A stretch of 18,127 bases of DNA from Bacillota bacterium (lineage in GTDB: Bacteria; Bacillota; Syntrophomonadia; Syntrophomonadales; Syntrophomonadaceae). This document shows, piece by piece, positions 1-6,905 of the stretch; positions within the stretch are counted from its first letter, which is position 1, and each line of letters starts with the position of its first letter. The notes beneath the pieces were generated by a model. The model did not search any database, was not told where the DNA came from, and was given only the letters and a program-made list of their open reading frames with translations. The stretch is from positions 1-18,127 of the forward strand of contig JAGFXV010000004.1 in the NCBI GenBank assembly GCA_017861475.1. Direction: 5' to 3'. Both the position numbers and the translations under genes were made by a program.

Positions 1-1248
1 GCTACGGGCCAGATCAGAAGTCTGGCTGAGGCTGGATACTCTGAAAACCCCAATGGTCCCGCTAATCATTGCTACAATTGTATAAGCCAGCTGATTGCCG
101 CCAAACATCATGCCCACATATACTGCCATAATGACCGTCATAAAATAGGCCAGTTTGCCGTCAATTAAAATTGCGATCAGCATGGAACCTGCTGCAACCG
201 GTGCCAAATAACCGGTCATGGCATTTATGTTAGGCCGGTTGGGTATCTCCACAATGGTCACCAGGCGGGATAATAGTATGACCAAGACAAAAATCAAACC
301 GAGCAGCAATAAAAGCTTTTCATCATAATATACCTTGCGGTGATTATGCTTTATATACTCCAGCAGAAGGAAAAAAATCACCAGAATGAAAAGGATTGTT
401 CCGATGAGGGTAAGCGAATAACTTTTGCTCCGTTGTATGCCCAGTTGTTCCAGCACGGATATCTGCTCTGCCGTAACCCGTTCCCCTTCACGGACGATGA
501 TCTCGCCGGCTTTTATATTCTTCTGCACCGGCTTGACCATGTTACGGGCTTCATTCATGGCTTTTTCAGTCGTTTCCTGATCATAAATCATGTTGGCCCG
601 GACTGTTTTTATGGCGATCAGTCCAATAATGTCCTCTGCTTCAGGAGCAAAACCAAGTTGGTTGATCTGCAGTGTCATTTCATTGTAAGTGTCTTCCAGG
701 GCTTCATCGGTAATTGGCTTTTCCATAGCCAATTCGACCATACTTTGGGTAGCCTTTTCCATCTGCTCCAGATCATCGAGAGTAGCATTAAGCAGATACT
801 GTGTTAATTCCTTGTAATCAACGTTGAGAGGATGATTCGGGTTGTTGGCTGCCTTAAGAATTTTCTGCAGGCTGTCTTTACGACCGGATTCATTACTTTC
901 CAGGACTTCTATGATGCCGGCATAGATACTGCTGACCTCATCGCGGGCATTGACCAAAGCATAGTTGTCTTCCTGATATATCTTCTGTACCCTTGATGCA
1001 GCCTGTTGTCTTAATTCCGCAGTCTGTTTTTCGTCCACCACTACGGCATTGATTTCTGATACAATATCATTTTTGGACACTTCATCTGTACGTAAACTGA
1101 CCTGTTGCGGAACAAAACTGCTGAACAAAGTCAAAAATGTGACGCTGAAAAAGACGGCCAGCGCCAATATTTTTCTCATTCTTTGGTTTTTCCATATGAC
1201 AGATAATTTATCCGCAAAAAAGTATTTCAGTATATTGCTCAGCTTCAT
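1..1248 (-). CDS. pgpH: 7TM-HD family c-di-AMP phosphodiesterase PgpH/YqfF, N-terminal part (C-terminus off the left edge)
   Basis: The reading frame stays open from an ATG at 1248 to the first base, giving 416 residues. It begins with a basic cytoplasmic stretch and a membrane segment at about residues 28-46. An extracytoplasmic region of roughly 230 residues follows and ends in a 7TMR-HDED-type signature, IIVREGERVT (250-259). Membrane helices then start at about residues 279-297 and continue (about 310-328, 346-382) to the window edge. This matches the N-terminal half of YqfF/PgpH, whose Listeria homologue hydrolyses c-di-AMP with a cytoplasmic HD domain. That HD domain would lie outside the window, so catalysis is not seen. 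The start is supported by AAGGAG about nine bases upstream. It follows phoH by 105 bases, the same order as in B. subtilis (phoH-yqfF). The family call is secure; c-di-AMP activity is inferred from family and synteny. Confidence 0.9.
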   Translation of the reverse strand, partial: MKLSNILKYFFADKLSVIWKNQRMRKILALAVFFSVTFLTLFSSFVPQQVSLRTDEVSKNDIVSEINAVVVDEKQTAELRQQAASRVQKIYQEDNYALVNARDEVSSIYAGIIEVLESNESGRKDSLQKILKAANNPNHPLNVDYKELTQYLLNATLDDLEQMEKATQSMVELAMEKPITDEALEDTYNEMTLQINQLGFAPEAEDIIGLIAIKTVRANMIYDQETTEKAMNEARNMVKPVQKNIKAGEIIVREGERVTAEQISVLEQLGIQRSKSYSLTLIGTILFILVIFFLLLEYIKHNHRKVYYDEKLLLLLGLIFVLVILLSRLVTIVEIPNRPNINAMTGYLAPVAAGSMLIAILIDGKLAYFMTVIMAVYVGMMFGGNQLAYTIVAMISGTIGVFRVSSLSQTSDLARS

Positions 1249-1353
1249 GCAACGAACGCTCCTTAATTATCCCGGGACATCGGTCCGGGCAGCGTTTTTT
1301 CCAACTGTCGCCAGCTTAAGGTTTACCGCAACAATATCTTCCATTAGTTATAT

Positions 1354-2307
1354 TTAATCAAGCAATTCATAAGCATTGATAATTTTTTGTACCAAAGGAT
1401 GACGTACCACATCTTCTTTGCCCAGATATTCGAATGAAATTCCATCAATGGAAGACAGTACCTTCTGTATTACAATCAAACCCGATTGTTCATCCGCAGG
1501 CAGATCAACCTGGGTTATATCTCCGGTAATGACCATTTTGGAACCAAACCCCAGACGGGTCAAAAACATTTTCATTTGCTGGGGGGTCGTGTTCTGGGCT
1601 TCGTCAAGAATAATAAAAGCATTATTTAAAGTTCGGCCCCGCATGTAGGCCAGAGGTGCTACTTCGATAATGTTTTTCTCCAGATAACGCTGGGTAACAT
1701 CCACCCCGAGTATATCAAAAAGGCTATCATAGAGCGGGCGCAGATAAGGATTGACTTTTTCGATCAAATCACCCGGTAAAAAGCCCAGCTTCTCACCTGC
1801 TTCAACTGCAGGTCTGACCAATATGATGCGTTCCACTTCTTTGTTGCGCAAAGCCCGCACCGCCATTACCACAGACAAATATGTTTTGCCGGTACCAGCC
1901 GGTCCGATGGAGAAAACGATATCGTCTTCCAGTATGGCCTGTATATATTTCTTCTGTCCTATCGTTCTGGCTTTGACCGCTTTGCCCCGAGCCGTGCTTA
2001 AAATGGTGGCTGAAACGATATCCTGGTGACGAGGTGCATCACCTTTTTGCAAGAGGCTGTCCACATAAATAATATCGTTAATATTCAGGGCTTGTTCATT
2101 TTCCACAATGTCGATCAAGCCATGAATCAATTTCACCGTGTGGTCAACTGCGGCTTCTTCTCCGCGAATCGTTAACTCTGAACCGCGGGCAACGATATCT
2201 GCTCGGCTGATATCCTGCAAATGCTTAAAATTTGCATCACCAGTCCCGAAAAATATAGCCGCCTGCTGGTTGTCCCGAATGGTAATCTTCGCTTCCTTGA
2301 CTGACAA
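1354..2307 (-). CDS. phoH: PhoH family ATPase
   Basis: A 317-residue PhoH-like protein, a cytoplasmic P-loop NTPase of the helicase-like fold whose exact role is not settled; it commonly sits beside ybeY and era in an RNA-metabolism neighbourhood. Residues 1-110 form the N-terminal KH-like/PhoH-specific region. The Walker A motif GPAGTGKT lies at 135-142, Walker B FIILDEAQN at 231-239, and the family motif TGDITQVDLP at 261-270. Length and motif spacing are normal for the family. The start is TTG at 2307, supported by AGGAGG (2315-2320) spaced eight bases from it, with no better ATG. It lies 70 bases after yqfD and 105 bases before pgpH and is probably cotranscribed with both. Confidence 0.96.
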   Translation of the reverse strand: MSVKEAKITIRDNQQAAIFFGTGDANFKHLQDISRADIVARGSELTIRGEEAAVDHTVKLIHGLIDIVENEQALNINDIIYVDSLLQKGDAPRHQDIVSATILSTARGKAVKARTIGQKKYIQAILEDDIVFSIGPAGTGKTYLSVVMAVRALRNKEVERIILVRPAVEAGEKLGFLPGDLIEKVNPYLRPLYDSLFDILGVDVTQRYLEKNIIEVAPLAYMRGRTLNNAFIILDEAQNTTPQQMKMFLTRLGFGSKMVITGDITQVDLPADEQSGLIVIQKVLSSIDGISFEYLGKEDVVRHPLVQKIINAYELLD

Positions 2308-2377
2308 ATAAAAATCCTCCTGCTAAAACATCATTTGGCTACAATTATAGCATATGCACAGGCAAGGTACTAATTTC

Positions 2378-3583
2378 TTATTCAATCGCCTGAACCCTTG
2401 ATATATCTTCTATACTTTCAATCGCAATCTTGATTCGCACGATGGCATCACTGGGCGATGACAGTACCTGAATATAGGAATCGCTGATCTGCACGCCCGG
2501 GCGAATTTTTCTGCGCAAGTTGTTGAAACCGCTTTCGCGAGCCATTTCAATTGCCTGCGCTTCAGTAAATGATTGCACTTGTTTCTTCTGCTCATGATAC
2601 TTGTTTATATATATTCCCCACATTCCGGGCGAGGTATTTGCCGCAATACGTTTTCTGGCCAATTTATAATAGCCATTTTTAGAGAGCTTCGCCTTTTTTA
2701 TACATACTTCCTTCCAGGGAGTCATTAAATTTATTTCCAACGCCGTTTCGCCGGTCAGCACTTTTGTTTCAATTCGACGCGGACATTCTCCGTAACCCTC
2801 GTACCAGGTGCGCGCCTTGACCGTGCCCCTCGCTCTCACAAAGGAAGGCTCCTCTGGTTCAAGCAGTTTGCTGGCATCGCTTGTTTCAGGTGCAGGCGGA
2901 TACACTATACCGGAAATGAGGATCTCTCCCTGACCAACCACCTGACCTGGCTTTACGATCGACTGCCCCTCCAGGACCAGAATTTCTTCCACCACTCCGT
3001 CCCGGTCCGCAACAATATGACAGGGTCCGAATACTTCTTCATCAGGCCAGACTTTTTCCACCACCTTGATATTAGCTTCGACTCCCTGGATTTCGCATTG
3101 CACATACGTTAAGCGGGGCAATTCCCGCAGCATGGCTTTTTCAATATCGCTGCAGCTGAATTTCCATTTGCCGCTGCCCTGATGCAAGCCGTTACGTGCC
3201 GCGCTTTGCAGTATTTGTTTGGTTTCGACTGTTTTATTGCCCTCCACCTCAATCGTCCAGACGAATAAAGACAAAACATACAAAGTCAAAACAAAAACTA
3301 CCGCGCCTGCTAAAAATCCTATTCGCCGCTGCACCTTGGTTTTTAAAAAAGGCAGTCCTCTTTTACCGGCAATCTCCAGTTCGAAATCATTTTCGGCGGC
3401 GATCGCCTGAAACGCTTGCAGGGCACTGTTCCTGATTCGCAGGCTCAGATCATTGCCCTGCCATTTTATGTCCCAGATATAAATTCCTCTGCTTAAAGCC
3501 AGGTTGATGATTCGTTCCTGGTTTTTTCCTTTTACCAGCAGAGTGATTACTCCACCCAACCCATCGAAAAACTTGTTTATCAT
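2378..3583 (-). CDS. yqfD: Sporulation membrane protein YqfD
   Basis: A 401-residue protein with about 87 cytoplasmic residues, one membrane segment at about 88-110 (IGFLAGAVVFVLTLYVLSLF) and a long extracytoplasmic C-terminal part. This is the YqfD layout, a conserved protein of endospore formers produced in the mother cell and needed for efficient sporulation in B. subtilis; its biochemical role is unknown. The ATG at 3583 is preceded by GAGGGGG seven bases upstream. It starts 14 bases after the end of yqfC, so the two form a tight pair as in other spore formers, and phoH follows. I see no truncation or frameshift. Identification rests on size, topology and the yqfC-yqfD-phoH order. Confidence 0.93.
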   Translation of the reverse strand: MINKFFDGLGGVITLLVKGKNQERIINLALSRGIYIWDIKWQGNDLSLRIRNSALQAFQAIAAENDFELEIAGKRGLPFLKTKVQRRIGFLAGAVVFVLTLYVLSLFVWTIEVEGNKTVETKQILQSAARNGLHQGSGKWKFSCSDIEKAMLRELPRLTYVQCEIQGVEANIKVVEKVWPDEEVFGPCHIVADRDGVVEEILVLEGQSIVKPGQVVGQGEILISGIVYPPAPETSDASKLLEPEEPSFVRARGTVKARTWYEGYGECPRRIETKVLTGETALEINLMTPWKEVCIKKAKLSKNGYYKLARKRIAANTSPGMWGIYINKYHEQKKQVQSFTEAQAIEMARESGFNNLRRKIRPGVQISDSYIQVLSSPSDAIVRIKIAIESIEDISRVQAIE

Positions 3584-3597
3584 GCTGGCCCCCTCAA

Positions 3598-3876
3598 TCA
3601 GTCAAAAAACCTGCAGCTGTTTATTTCACCCTCGATTTTTATTTCATCCGGCAACAAAGCCCTGATTTCCAATTGATTCCCCAGTATTTCCAGGAACCCC
3701 CGGCTTAGGTTGATGCGCATGCGCTGACTGCTGTATTCAATGATGCCGCGATGATTTTCCAGAAATAATTCGCTTTTTCCGATTAGGGTGATTTTGGGTA
3801 TGTCAAGAACCAAATCCTTCGGAATTTCCAGGAGATCTGCCATCGCCCGGCTGATAATATCCTTGTTTTTTTCCAC
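3598..3876 (-). CDS. yqfC: Sporulation protein YqfC
   Basis: A 92-residue protein of the YqfC/YabP-like family found in endospore formers. It has no membrane segment and is rich in short beta-type stretches (LVLDIPKITLIGKSELFLEN, then IEYSSQRMRINL), as in small sporulation proteins of this family. The start is GTG at 3876, supported by GGGAGG eight bases upstream; an overlapping ATG is out of frame. It begins the yqfC-yqfD-phoH-pgpH transcription unit, since a terminator and a possible sigma-E promoter lie just upstream. The molecular function is not known even in B. subtilis. Confidence 0.9.
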   Translation of the reverse strand: MEKNKDIISRAMADLLEIPKDLVLDIPKITLIGKSELFLENHRGIIEYSSQRMRINLSRGFLEILGNQLEIRALLPDEIKIEGEINSCRFFD

Positions 3877-3923
3877 ATTAATGCCTCCCTGGACAGACTA
3901 AAGCCTGTTGTCTTATCAATGCA

Positions 3924-3952
3924 AATATATGCCTCAGGCCGGATTTACATGC
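3924..3952 (-). promoter_or_regulatory. Candidate sigma-E promoter of yqfC-yqfD
   Basis: On the minus strand GCATGTA (3952-3946) is followed after 14 bases by CATATATT (3931-3924). The B. subtilis sigma-E consensus is roughly KMATATT, 14-15 bases, CATACANT, so the fit is about five of seven at -35 and nearly complete at -10. Transcription would start near 3917, about 40 bases before the yqfC GTG. yqfC/yqfD belong to the mother-cell sigma-E programme in B. subtilis, which makes the match plausible, but it was found by eye. Confidence 0.4.
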
Positions 3953-3972
3953 TTTCAATAAAAAACGTTCAG

Positions 3973-4005
3973 AAAAAAGCAAAAAGCGGCCCATTAAAAG
4001 GCCGC
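3973..4005 (-). terminator. Rho-independent terminator upstream of yqfC
   Basis: On the minus strand a six-base-pair GC-only stem, GCGGCC / GGCCGC (4005-4000 with 3991-3986), closes an eight-base loop and is followed by TTTTTGCTTTTTT. It should end transcription coming from ydbC and the repeat-rich gap, leaving yqfC to its own promoter. Confidence 0.75.
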
Positions 4006-4046
4006 CGTGACTTTCAGAGCGAGCAAAAAAGGTGAAGAGCAAGGCT

Positions 4047-4145
4047 TGCGAAAAGCCCATGATTGAGGCGGCATAAGGTTCGGGGACACACCCCTTGGGG
4101 GGAATGTCCCCATAATAAGTACGTCGATTGAATGGGCTTTTCGCA
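4047..4145. repeat. Nested inverted repeat, REP/MITE-like element
   Basis: Outer arms TGCGAAAAGCCCAT (4047-4060) and ATGGGCTTTTCGCA (4132-4145) are perfect 14-base inverted repeats. Inside them GGGGACA (4082-4088) pairs with TGTCCCC (4105-4111), and CCCCTTGGGG (4091-4100) sits at the centre. The nested symmetry, the lack of a gene and the GGGGACA/TGTCCCC core resemble short palindromic elements dispersed by REP-type transposases. Only one copy is in the window, so mobility is inferred. Confidence 0.6.
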
Positions 4146-4301
4146 CTGTCCCAGCATAAGTGCAACCAGGTCTTCTGACTGCGCCTGCGGCTCACCCTTC
4201 GGGTACTACACATGCTCTCTTCGTTCGCTATTAAGGTTGTGTCACAAGCCCGGTCTTCTTTATATAACGCAGCTATTCACCATTTTTGACGCTCTGTTTT
4301 T
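4146..4301. other. Rest of the long gene-free gap after ydbC, with small hairpins
   Basis: With the nested repeat and terminator this completes about 425 bases (3877-4301) without a credible gene. It holds TTGTGTCACAA (4237-4247), a short hairpin ACCCTTCGGGT (4194-4204) and GCACT/AGTGC arms (4143-4147 with 4159-4163). A 111-codon minus frame crosses the gap but has no ribosome-binding site and reads as arginine/serine-rich filler. If ydbC has no nearer terminator, this stretch is its 3' untranslated RNA. Confidence 0.5.
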
Positions 4302-4541
4302 TTAACCTATATCCATCGAATCAAGATCTATCTCTTCCAGCAGTTGTTTTAATTTTATTGCTTCATCTTTGCTTAAAGTAACTCCTTTACCCATCCGTTC
4401 GTGTTCCGGCCCCCAATCGCGTATATCCAGTTTGGCTTTGCGATCGTTCCAGCTGACCAGATTGATTTCCTTTTGCCATCCCTTGCTTCCTTCTCCCAAT
4501 ACACCCAACTCCCGGGTAATGAGAAATTTTATATCTGCCAT
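4302..4541 (-). CDS. ydbC: YdbC/PC4-family single-stranded nucleic-acid-binding protein
   Basis: A 79-residue protein whose central region (GWQKEINLVSWNDRKAKLDI, then RDWGPEHERMGKGVTLS) matches the bacterial YdbC branch of the PC4 (transcriptional coactivator p15) fold. Lactococcus YdbC of this group is a small dimeric protein that binds single-stranded DNA with its beta-sheet. Here it should be a cytoplasmic nucleic-acid-binding protein; its cellular job is unknown. The length fits a single PC4 domain. The ATG at 4541 is well supported by AGGGAGG (4549-4555) seven bases upstream. It has its own promoter behind a strong terminator and is followed by a repeat-rich gap, so it is probably expressed alone. 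Confidence 0.88.
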   Translation of the reverse strand: MADIKFLITRELGVLGEGSKGWQKEINLVSWNDRKAKLDIRDWGPEHERMGKGVTLSKDEAIKLKQLLEEIDLDSMDIG

Positions 4542-4588
4542 ATTTGTTCCTCCCTTTACACAGCATTAAAACATTTGTTCTTTTTTCC

Positions 4589-4617
4589 ATTTTAAACCAT
4601 TATTGGCATTTTGTCAT
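4589..4617 (-). promoter_or_regulatory. Sigma-A-type promoter of ydbC
   Basis: On the minus strand ATGACA (4617-4612) and TAAAAT (4594-4589) are separated by exactly 17 bases, each matching five of six consensus positions. Transcription would start near 4582, giving a leader of about 40 bases. It lies just downstream of a terminator, which fits an independent unit. Confidence 0.6.
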
Positions 4618-4633
4618 TAAGTTTTATTTATTG

Positions 4634-4675
4634 TTTTTAAAAAAACCGCTTCAAAATCATTGATTCTGAAGCGGT
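4634..4675 (-). terminator. Rho-independent terminator of the rpsU/microprotein unit
   Basis: ACCGCTTCAGAATCA and TGATTTTGAAGCGGT on the minus strand can form a stem of about 13-15 base pairs with one G-U pair and a very small loop, followed directly by TTTTTT. It lies about 30 bases after the microprotein stop and is the clearest terminator in the window. Confidence 0.9.
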
Positions 4676-4705
4676 CCACGGTAAAATAAATTCTTCTTTT
4701 TACAA

Positions 4706-4822
4706 TTAGAAAAAGGACAAGGCTACAATACTGACTAAAAAACTTAAGATGACAATACCGATTATGAAAAGAACAACCACCCTTTGTCTTTTGTTTTGCA
4801 TCCCACGGTTCATGAAGGTCAC
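4706..4822 (-). CDS. 38-residue membrane microprotein, Prli42 (DUF4044)-like
   Basis: The short frame encodes a 38-residue protein with a basic N-terminus (NRGMQNKRQR) and one hydrophobic segment (about residues 15-37, VVVLFIIGIVILSFLVSIVA). The GTG at 4822 is seven bases after a perfect AGGAGGTG (4828-4835); the first ATG (4813) would be 16 bases away, so GTG is preferred. The basic head, the RVVV motif and a single short helix near the C-terminus recall Prli42, the 31-residue membrane anchor of the Listeria stressosome, found across Firmicutes. The family assignment is by resemblance only. It lies between rpsU and a strong terminator, so it is a real translated-looking unit whatever its family. 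No stressosome genes are in the window. Confidence 0.6.
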   Translation of the reverse strand: MTFMNRGMQNKRQRVVVLFIIGIVILSFLVSIVALSFF

Positions 4823-4845
4823 GTCTGCACCTCCTAATATAATTA

Positions 4846-4875
4846 AAACCTGGCGGCATGAAAGCTACCAGGTTT
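4846..4875 (-). promoter_or_regulatory. Hairpin between rpsU and the microprotein gene
   Basis: AAACCTGG and CCAGGTTT (4846-4853 and 4868-4875) form a perfect eight-base-pair stem with a 14-base loop. On the minus strand it is followed by TAATTATATT rather than a solid T run, so it could be a weak terminator/attenuator or an RNA-stability element that lowers expression of the downstream microprotein relative to rpsU. Confidence 0.4.
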
Positions 4876-4956
4876 ATTTTGGCTGATGTTTACATAATTT
4901 TCTTACTGACAAGCCGGTAGATTTACGGTTATTTGTCATGTTGCACAAAGAAAATA

Positions 4957-5133
4957 TTAGAATTTTTTCTTTTTACGAGCAGCCTCAGATTTCTTTTTCT
5001 TTCTTACACTGGGCTTTTCGTAGTGTTCATGTTTTCTAATATCCTGTAAAACTCCTGACTTTTGGCAGGAGCGCTTGAATCTCTTCAACGCACTGTCCAG
5101 GGACTCGTTTTTTCCTACTTTAACTTCGCTCAT
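4957..5133 (-). CDS. rpsU: 30S ribosomal protein S21
   Basis: A 58-residue protein matching S21 over its full length: an N-terminal [20 protein letters not shown], the mid-segment [16 protein letters not shown] and a strongly basic tail ([15 protein letters not shown]). S21 binds late to the 30S subunit near the anti-Shine-Dalgarno region and helps initiation. The ATG at 5133 has GGGAGGG five bases upstream. It carries its own sigma-A-type promoter overlapping the end of hinT. rpsU is the conserved neighbour of mtaB in Bacillus; here a three-gene insertion plus hinT separates them. The identification is secure despite the short length. Confidence 0.97.
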   Translation of the reverse strand: MSEVKVGKNESLDSALKRFKRSCQKSGVLQDIRKHEHYEKPSVRKKKKSEAARKKKKF

Positions 5134-5177
5134 TATATCCCTCCCCTCATATGACCAGGCTATATAAGCACCTAAAT

Positions 5178-5207
5178 ATTGTACAATTTATTATCATTTA
5201 AAGTCAA
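5178..5207 (-). promoter_or_regulatory. Sigma-A-type promoter of rpsU
   Basis: On the minus strand TTGACT (5207-5202) and TACAAT (5183-5178) are 18 bases apart, five of six matches each. The -35 box is two bases past the hinT stop codon. Transcription would start near 5171, about 38 bases before the rpsU ATG. Confidence 0.65.
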
Positions 5208-5209
5208 GA

Positions 5210-5560
5210 TTATTCAGGAGGCCAACCCATTTCTTTTCCCCCCAGCAAATGGTAATGAAGATGGAAAATTGCCTGTCCTCCCCAGATGCCGCAGTTATTT
5301 ACCAATCGAAAGCCCTGTTCGGCAATACCCAGACTCTCAGCCAGCTGCGCGGCCAGTAATTGTAATCTTCCCAGGATTTCTATGTGTTGCGCTCCAATAT
5401 GATTCAAAGATGCAATATGCATTTTAGGCATAATTAGGAGATGCACCGGGGCCGCTGGTTCAATATCCTTGATTGCCAGAACATAATCATCCTGATAGAT
5501 GATTTCAGACGGGATTTCACCGTTAATAATCCTGCAGAACAAGCAATCTGTTTGGCTCAC
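5210..5560 (-). CDS. hinT: HIT family purine-nucleotide hydrolase (HinT-like)
   Basis: A 116-residue histidine-triad protein of the HINT branch, which hydrolyses adenosine phosphoramidates and aminoacyl-adenylates in the cytoplasm. The N-terminal CLFCRI (C6 and C9) supplies a zinc-site cysteine pair, NNCGIWGGQ precedes the triad, and HLHYH (H100, H102, H104) is the catalytic histidine triad. Length is typical. A frame-open GTG at 5569 overlaps the ribosome-binding site, while the GTG at 5560 lies eight bases after AGGAGG (5569-5574), so the latter start (MSQTDCLFC) was chosen. It lies 142 bases downstream of the acyl-CoA dehydrogenases; I see no convincing terminator in that gap, so readthrough is possible. 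HIT genes often sit near rpsU in clostridia. Confidence 0.93.
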   Translation of the reverse strand: MSQTDCLFCRIINGEIPSEIIYQDDYVLAIKDIEPAAPVHLLIMPKMHIASLNHIGAQHIEILGRLQLLAAQLAESLGIAEQGFRLVNNCGIWGGQAIFHLHYHLLGGKEMGWPPE

Positions 5561-5702
5561 AGCTTTCACCTCCTCAATATTGCATCATTTTTTGAACAAA
5601 AAGAATATAATCCATTTTATCAAAATTTTCAGTAATACTAAATGTATTTCTGCGCTTTTGAAACAATTATTTTACCGAAATACTCTTTTCAACAGCTATC
5701 CT

Positions 5703-6875
5703 TTAGATTTGCTGTGACAATACCTGTTTGTGCAGATGTTCACTGCCGGCTACCGCCGACAACATCTGGGCATCACGCAGATATTTCTCCGCCGGGTGAC
5801 CGACAGTAAATCCCAAACGTCCTATAATGTCGACCGCCTGGAAGGTTGTCCGCTGTGCAACTTTGGTAGCATACAGCTTGGACATGTAAGCTGCCCGGGA
5901 ATAGTTATCGTCCATATCAATATAATATGCAGCACGCATGACTGCCAGTCTGGCGGCGTCAATCTCGGTCGACATTTCTACCAGAGCGGAACTGACATAT
6001 TGGTTTAAATTTGAATTTCGGTTTAACATTTTGTTGGTGCGCGCCACTTGCAAGGTCAATTCATACGCAGCCCGCGCAACCCCGACCCCAATAGCAGCAA
6101 CCAGCGGCATATTACGGTCGTACATCTGGGTAAGCAGAAAATAACCGCCGCCAGTTCGACCGACCCTGTATTCAACTGGAATACAGGCATCCCTGAAACC
6201 CAGTTGAACGGTATGACTGGAACGCATGCCTACTTTGTTCAGTACCCGTCCGGTTTCAATTCCTGGCGTTTTGCCGGGCACAACATACATCTGCAGATGT
6301 GATTTTTGTTTGGATTCCTTGCTTCTGGCCAGTACCACTACAAAATCCGAAGCCGCACCGTTCATAACAAAATCTTTGGTACCGTTGAGTACGATCTGGT
6401 CATCTTTTAATTCTGCCGTGGTAGTTATACTGGTTATGTCTTCGCGCGGACGGCTGCTGCGATCAAGGTCATATTCCGGCATGATCTCGCTGATAGCCAG
6501 ACAAGCCAAATGCGGTCTTTCCATACAGAGATCGGGTAGGAAATGCTGTTTCAGTTTTTCACTGCCGTTAATTAACAACGGAGTAAGCGCATACATATTC
6601 ATAACCACCGTGGCAGCAGCGCCGGCACAGCCCAGGGCGATTTCTTCGATAATACTGGTGGTTGACATCATACTCAATCCTCTGCCCCCGTATTCTTTGG
6701 GGACAATAGGCGCCAGTAAATTCATTTTGGCCAGATATTCGGGGATCTTCCAATCCACCTTGTCATCACCGATTCTATCCAAATAAGCTCCGCGTTCAGC
6801 AATTTTACTGATGGACAACTCATGTACATCGATGATAAGCTGATTTTCTTCTTTGCTTAAGGTAAAAGCAGGCAT
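5703..6875 (-). CDS. Acyl-CoA dehydrogenase family protein lacking the catalytic glutamate
   Basis: A 390-residue full-length protein of the acyl-CoA dehydrogenase fold: an N-terminal helical domain (1-120), a middle beta domain (about 121-235) and a C-terminal helical domain. Family members use FAD and an active-site base to oxidise acyl-CoA at the alpha-beta bond, passing electrons to ETF. YLRDAQML (365-372) is the conserved segment before the active site, but the expected EGT-type motif reads AGS (376-378), so the base equivalent to MCAD Glu376 is Ala. The alternative site used by isovaleryl-CoA dehydrogenase is Asn255. The usual TEPxxGSD loop reads SEIMPEYD (129-136), and the FAD-binding QxxGGxG region reads DIIGRLG. 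The ATG at 6875 follows AAGGAG. It lies 30 bases after a paralogue. It could be a non-catalytic partner or act on an unusual substrate; substrate unknown. Confidence 0.88.
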   Translation of the reverse strand: MPAFTLSKEENQLIIDVHELSISKIAERGAYLDRIGDDKVDWKIPEYLAKMNLLAPIVPKEYGGRGLSMMSTTSIIEEIALGCAGAAATVVMNMYALTPLLINGSEKLKQHFLPDLCMERPHLACLAISEIMPEYDLDRSSRPREDITSITTTAELKDDQIVLNGTKDFVMNGAASDFVVVLARSKESKQKSHLQMYVVPGKTPGIETGRVLNKVGMRSSHTVQLGFRDACIPVEYRVGRTGGGYFLLTQMYDRNMPLVAAIGVGVARAAYELTLQVARTNKMLNRNSNLNQYVSSALVEMSTEIDAARLAVMRAAYYIDMDDNYSRAAYMSKLYATKVAQRTTFQAVDIIGRLGFTVGHPAEKYLRDAQMLSAVAGSEHLHKQVLSQQI

Positions 6876-6905
6876 TGCTTTTCTCCTTCCTTTTTCATCA
6901 ATGAA

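Noticed and set aside
340..807. 155-codon plus-strand frame at the left edge
   Set aside because: It is antisense to the open pgpH frame, which has family motifs and a good ribosome-binding site.
1267..1344. 25-codon minus-strand frame between phoH and pgpH
   Set aside because: It has no ribosome-binding site and no resemblance to a known small protein.
3878..4213. 111-codon minus-strand frame upstream of yqfC
   Set aside because: It has no ribosome-binding site, reads through the inverted repeats and the terminator, and has no recognisable domain.
4617..4859. 80-codon minus-strand frame across the rpsU-ydbC interval
   Set aside because: It overlaps the better supported microprotein in another frame, has no ribosome-binding site and runs through the terminator.
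6226..6786. 186-codon plus-strand frame opposite the acyl-CoA dehydrogenase
   Set aside because: It lies wholly antisense to a well-supported gene and shows no protein family features.
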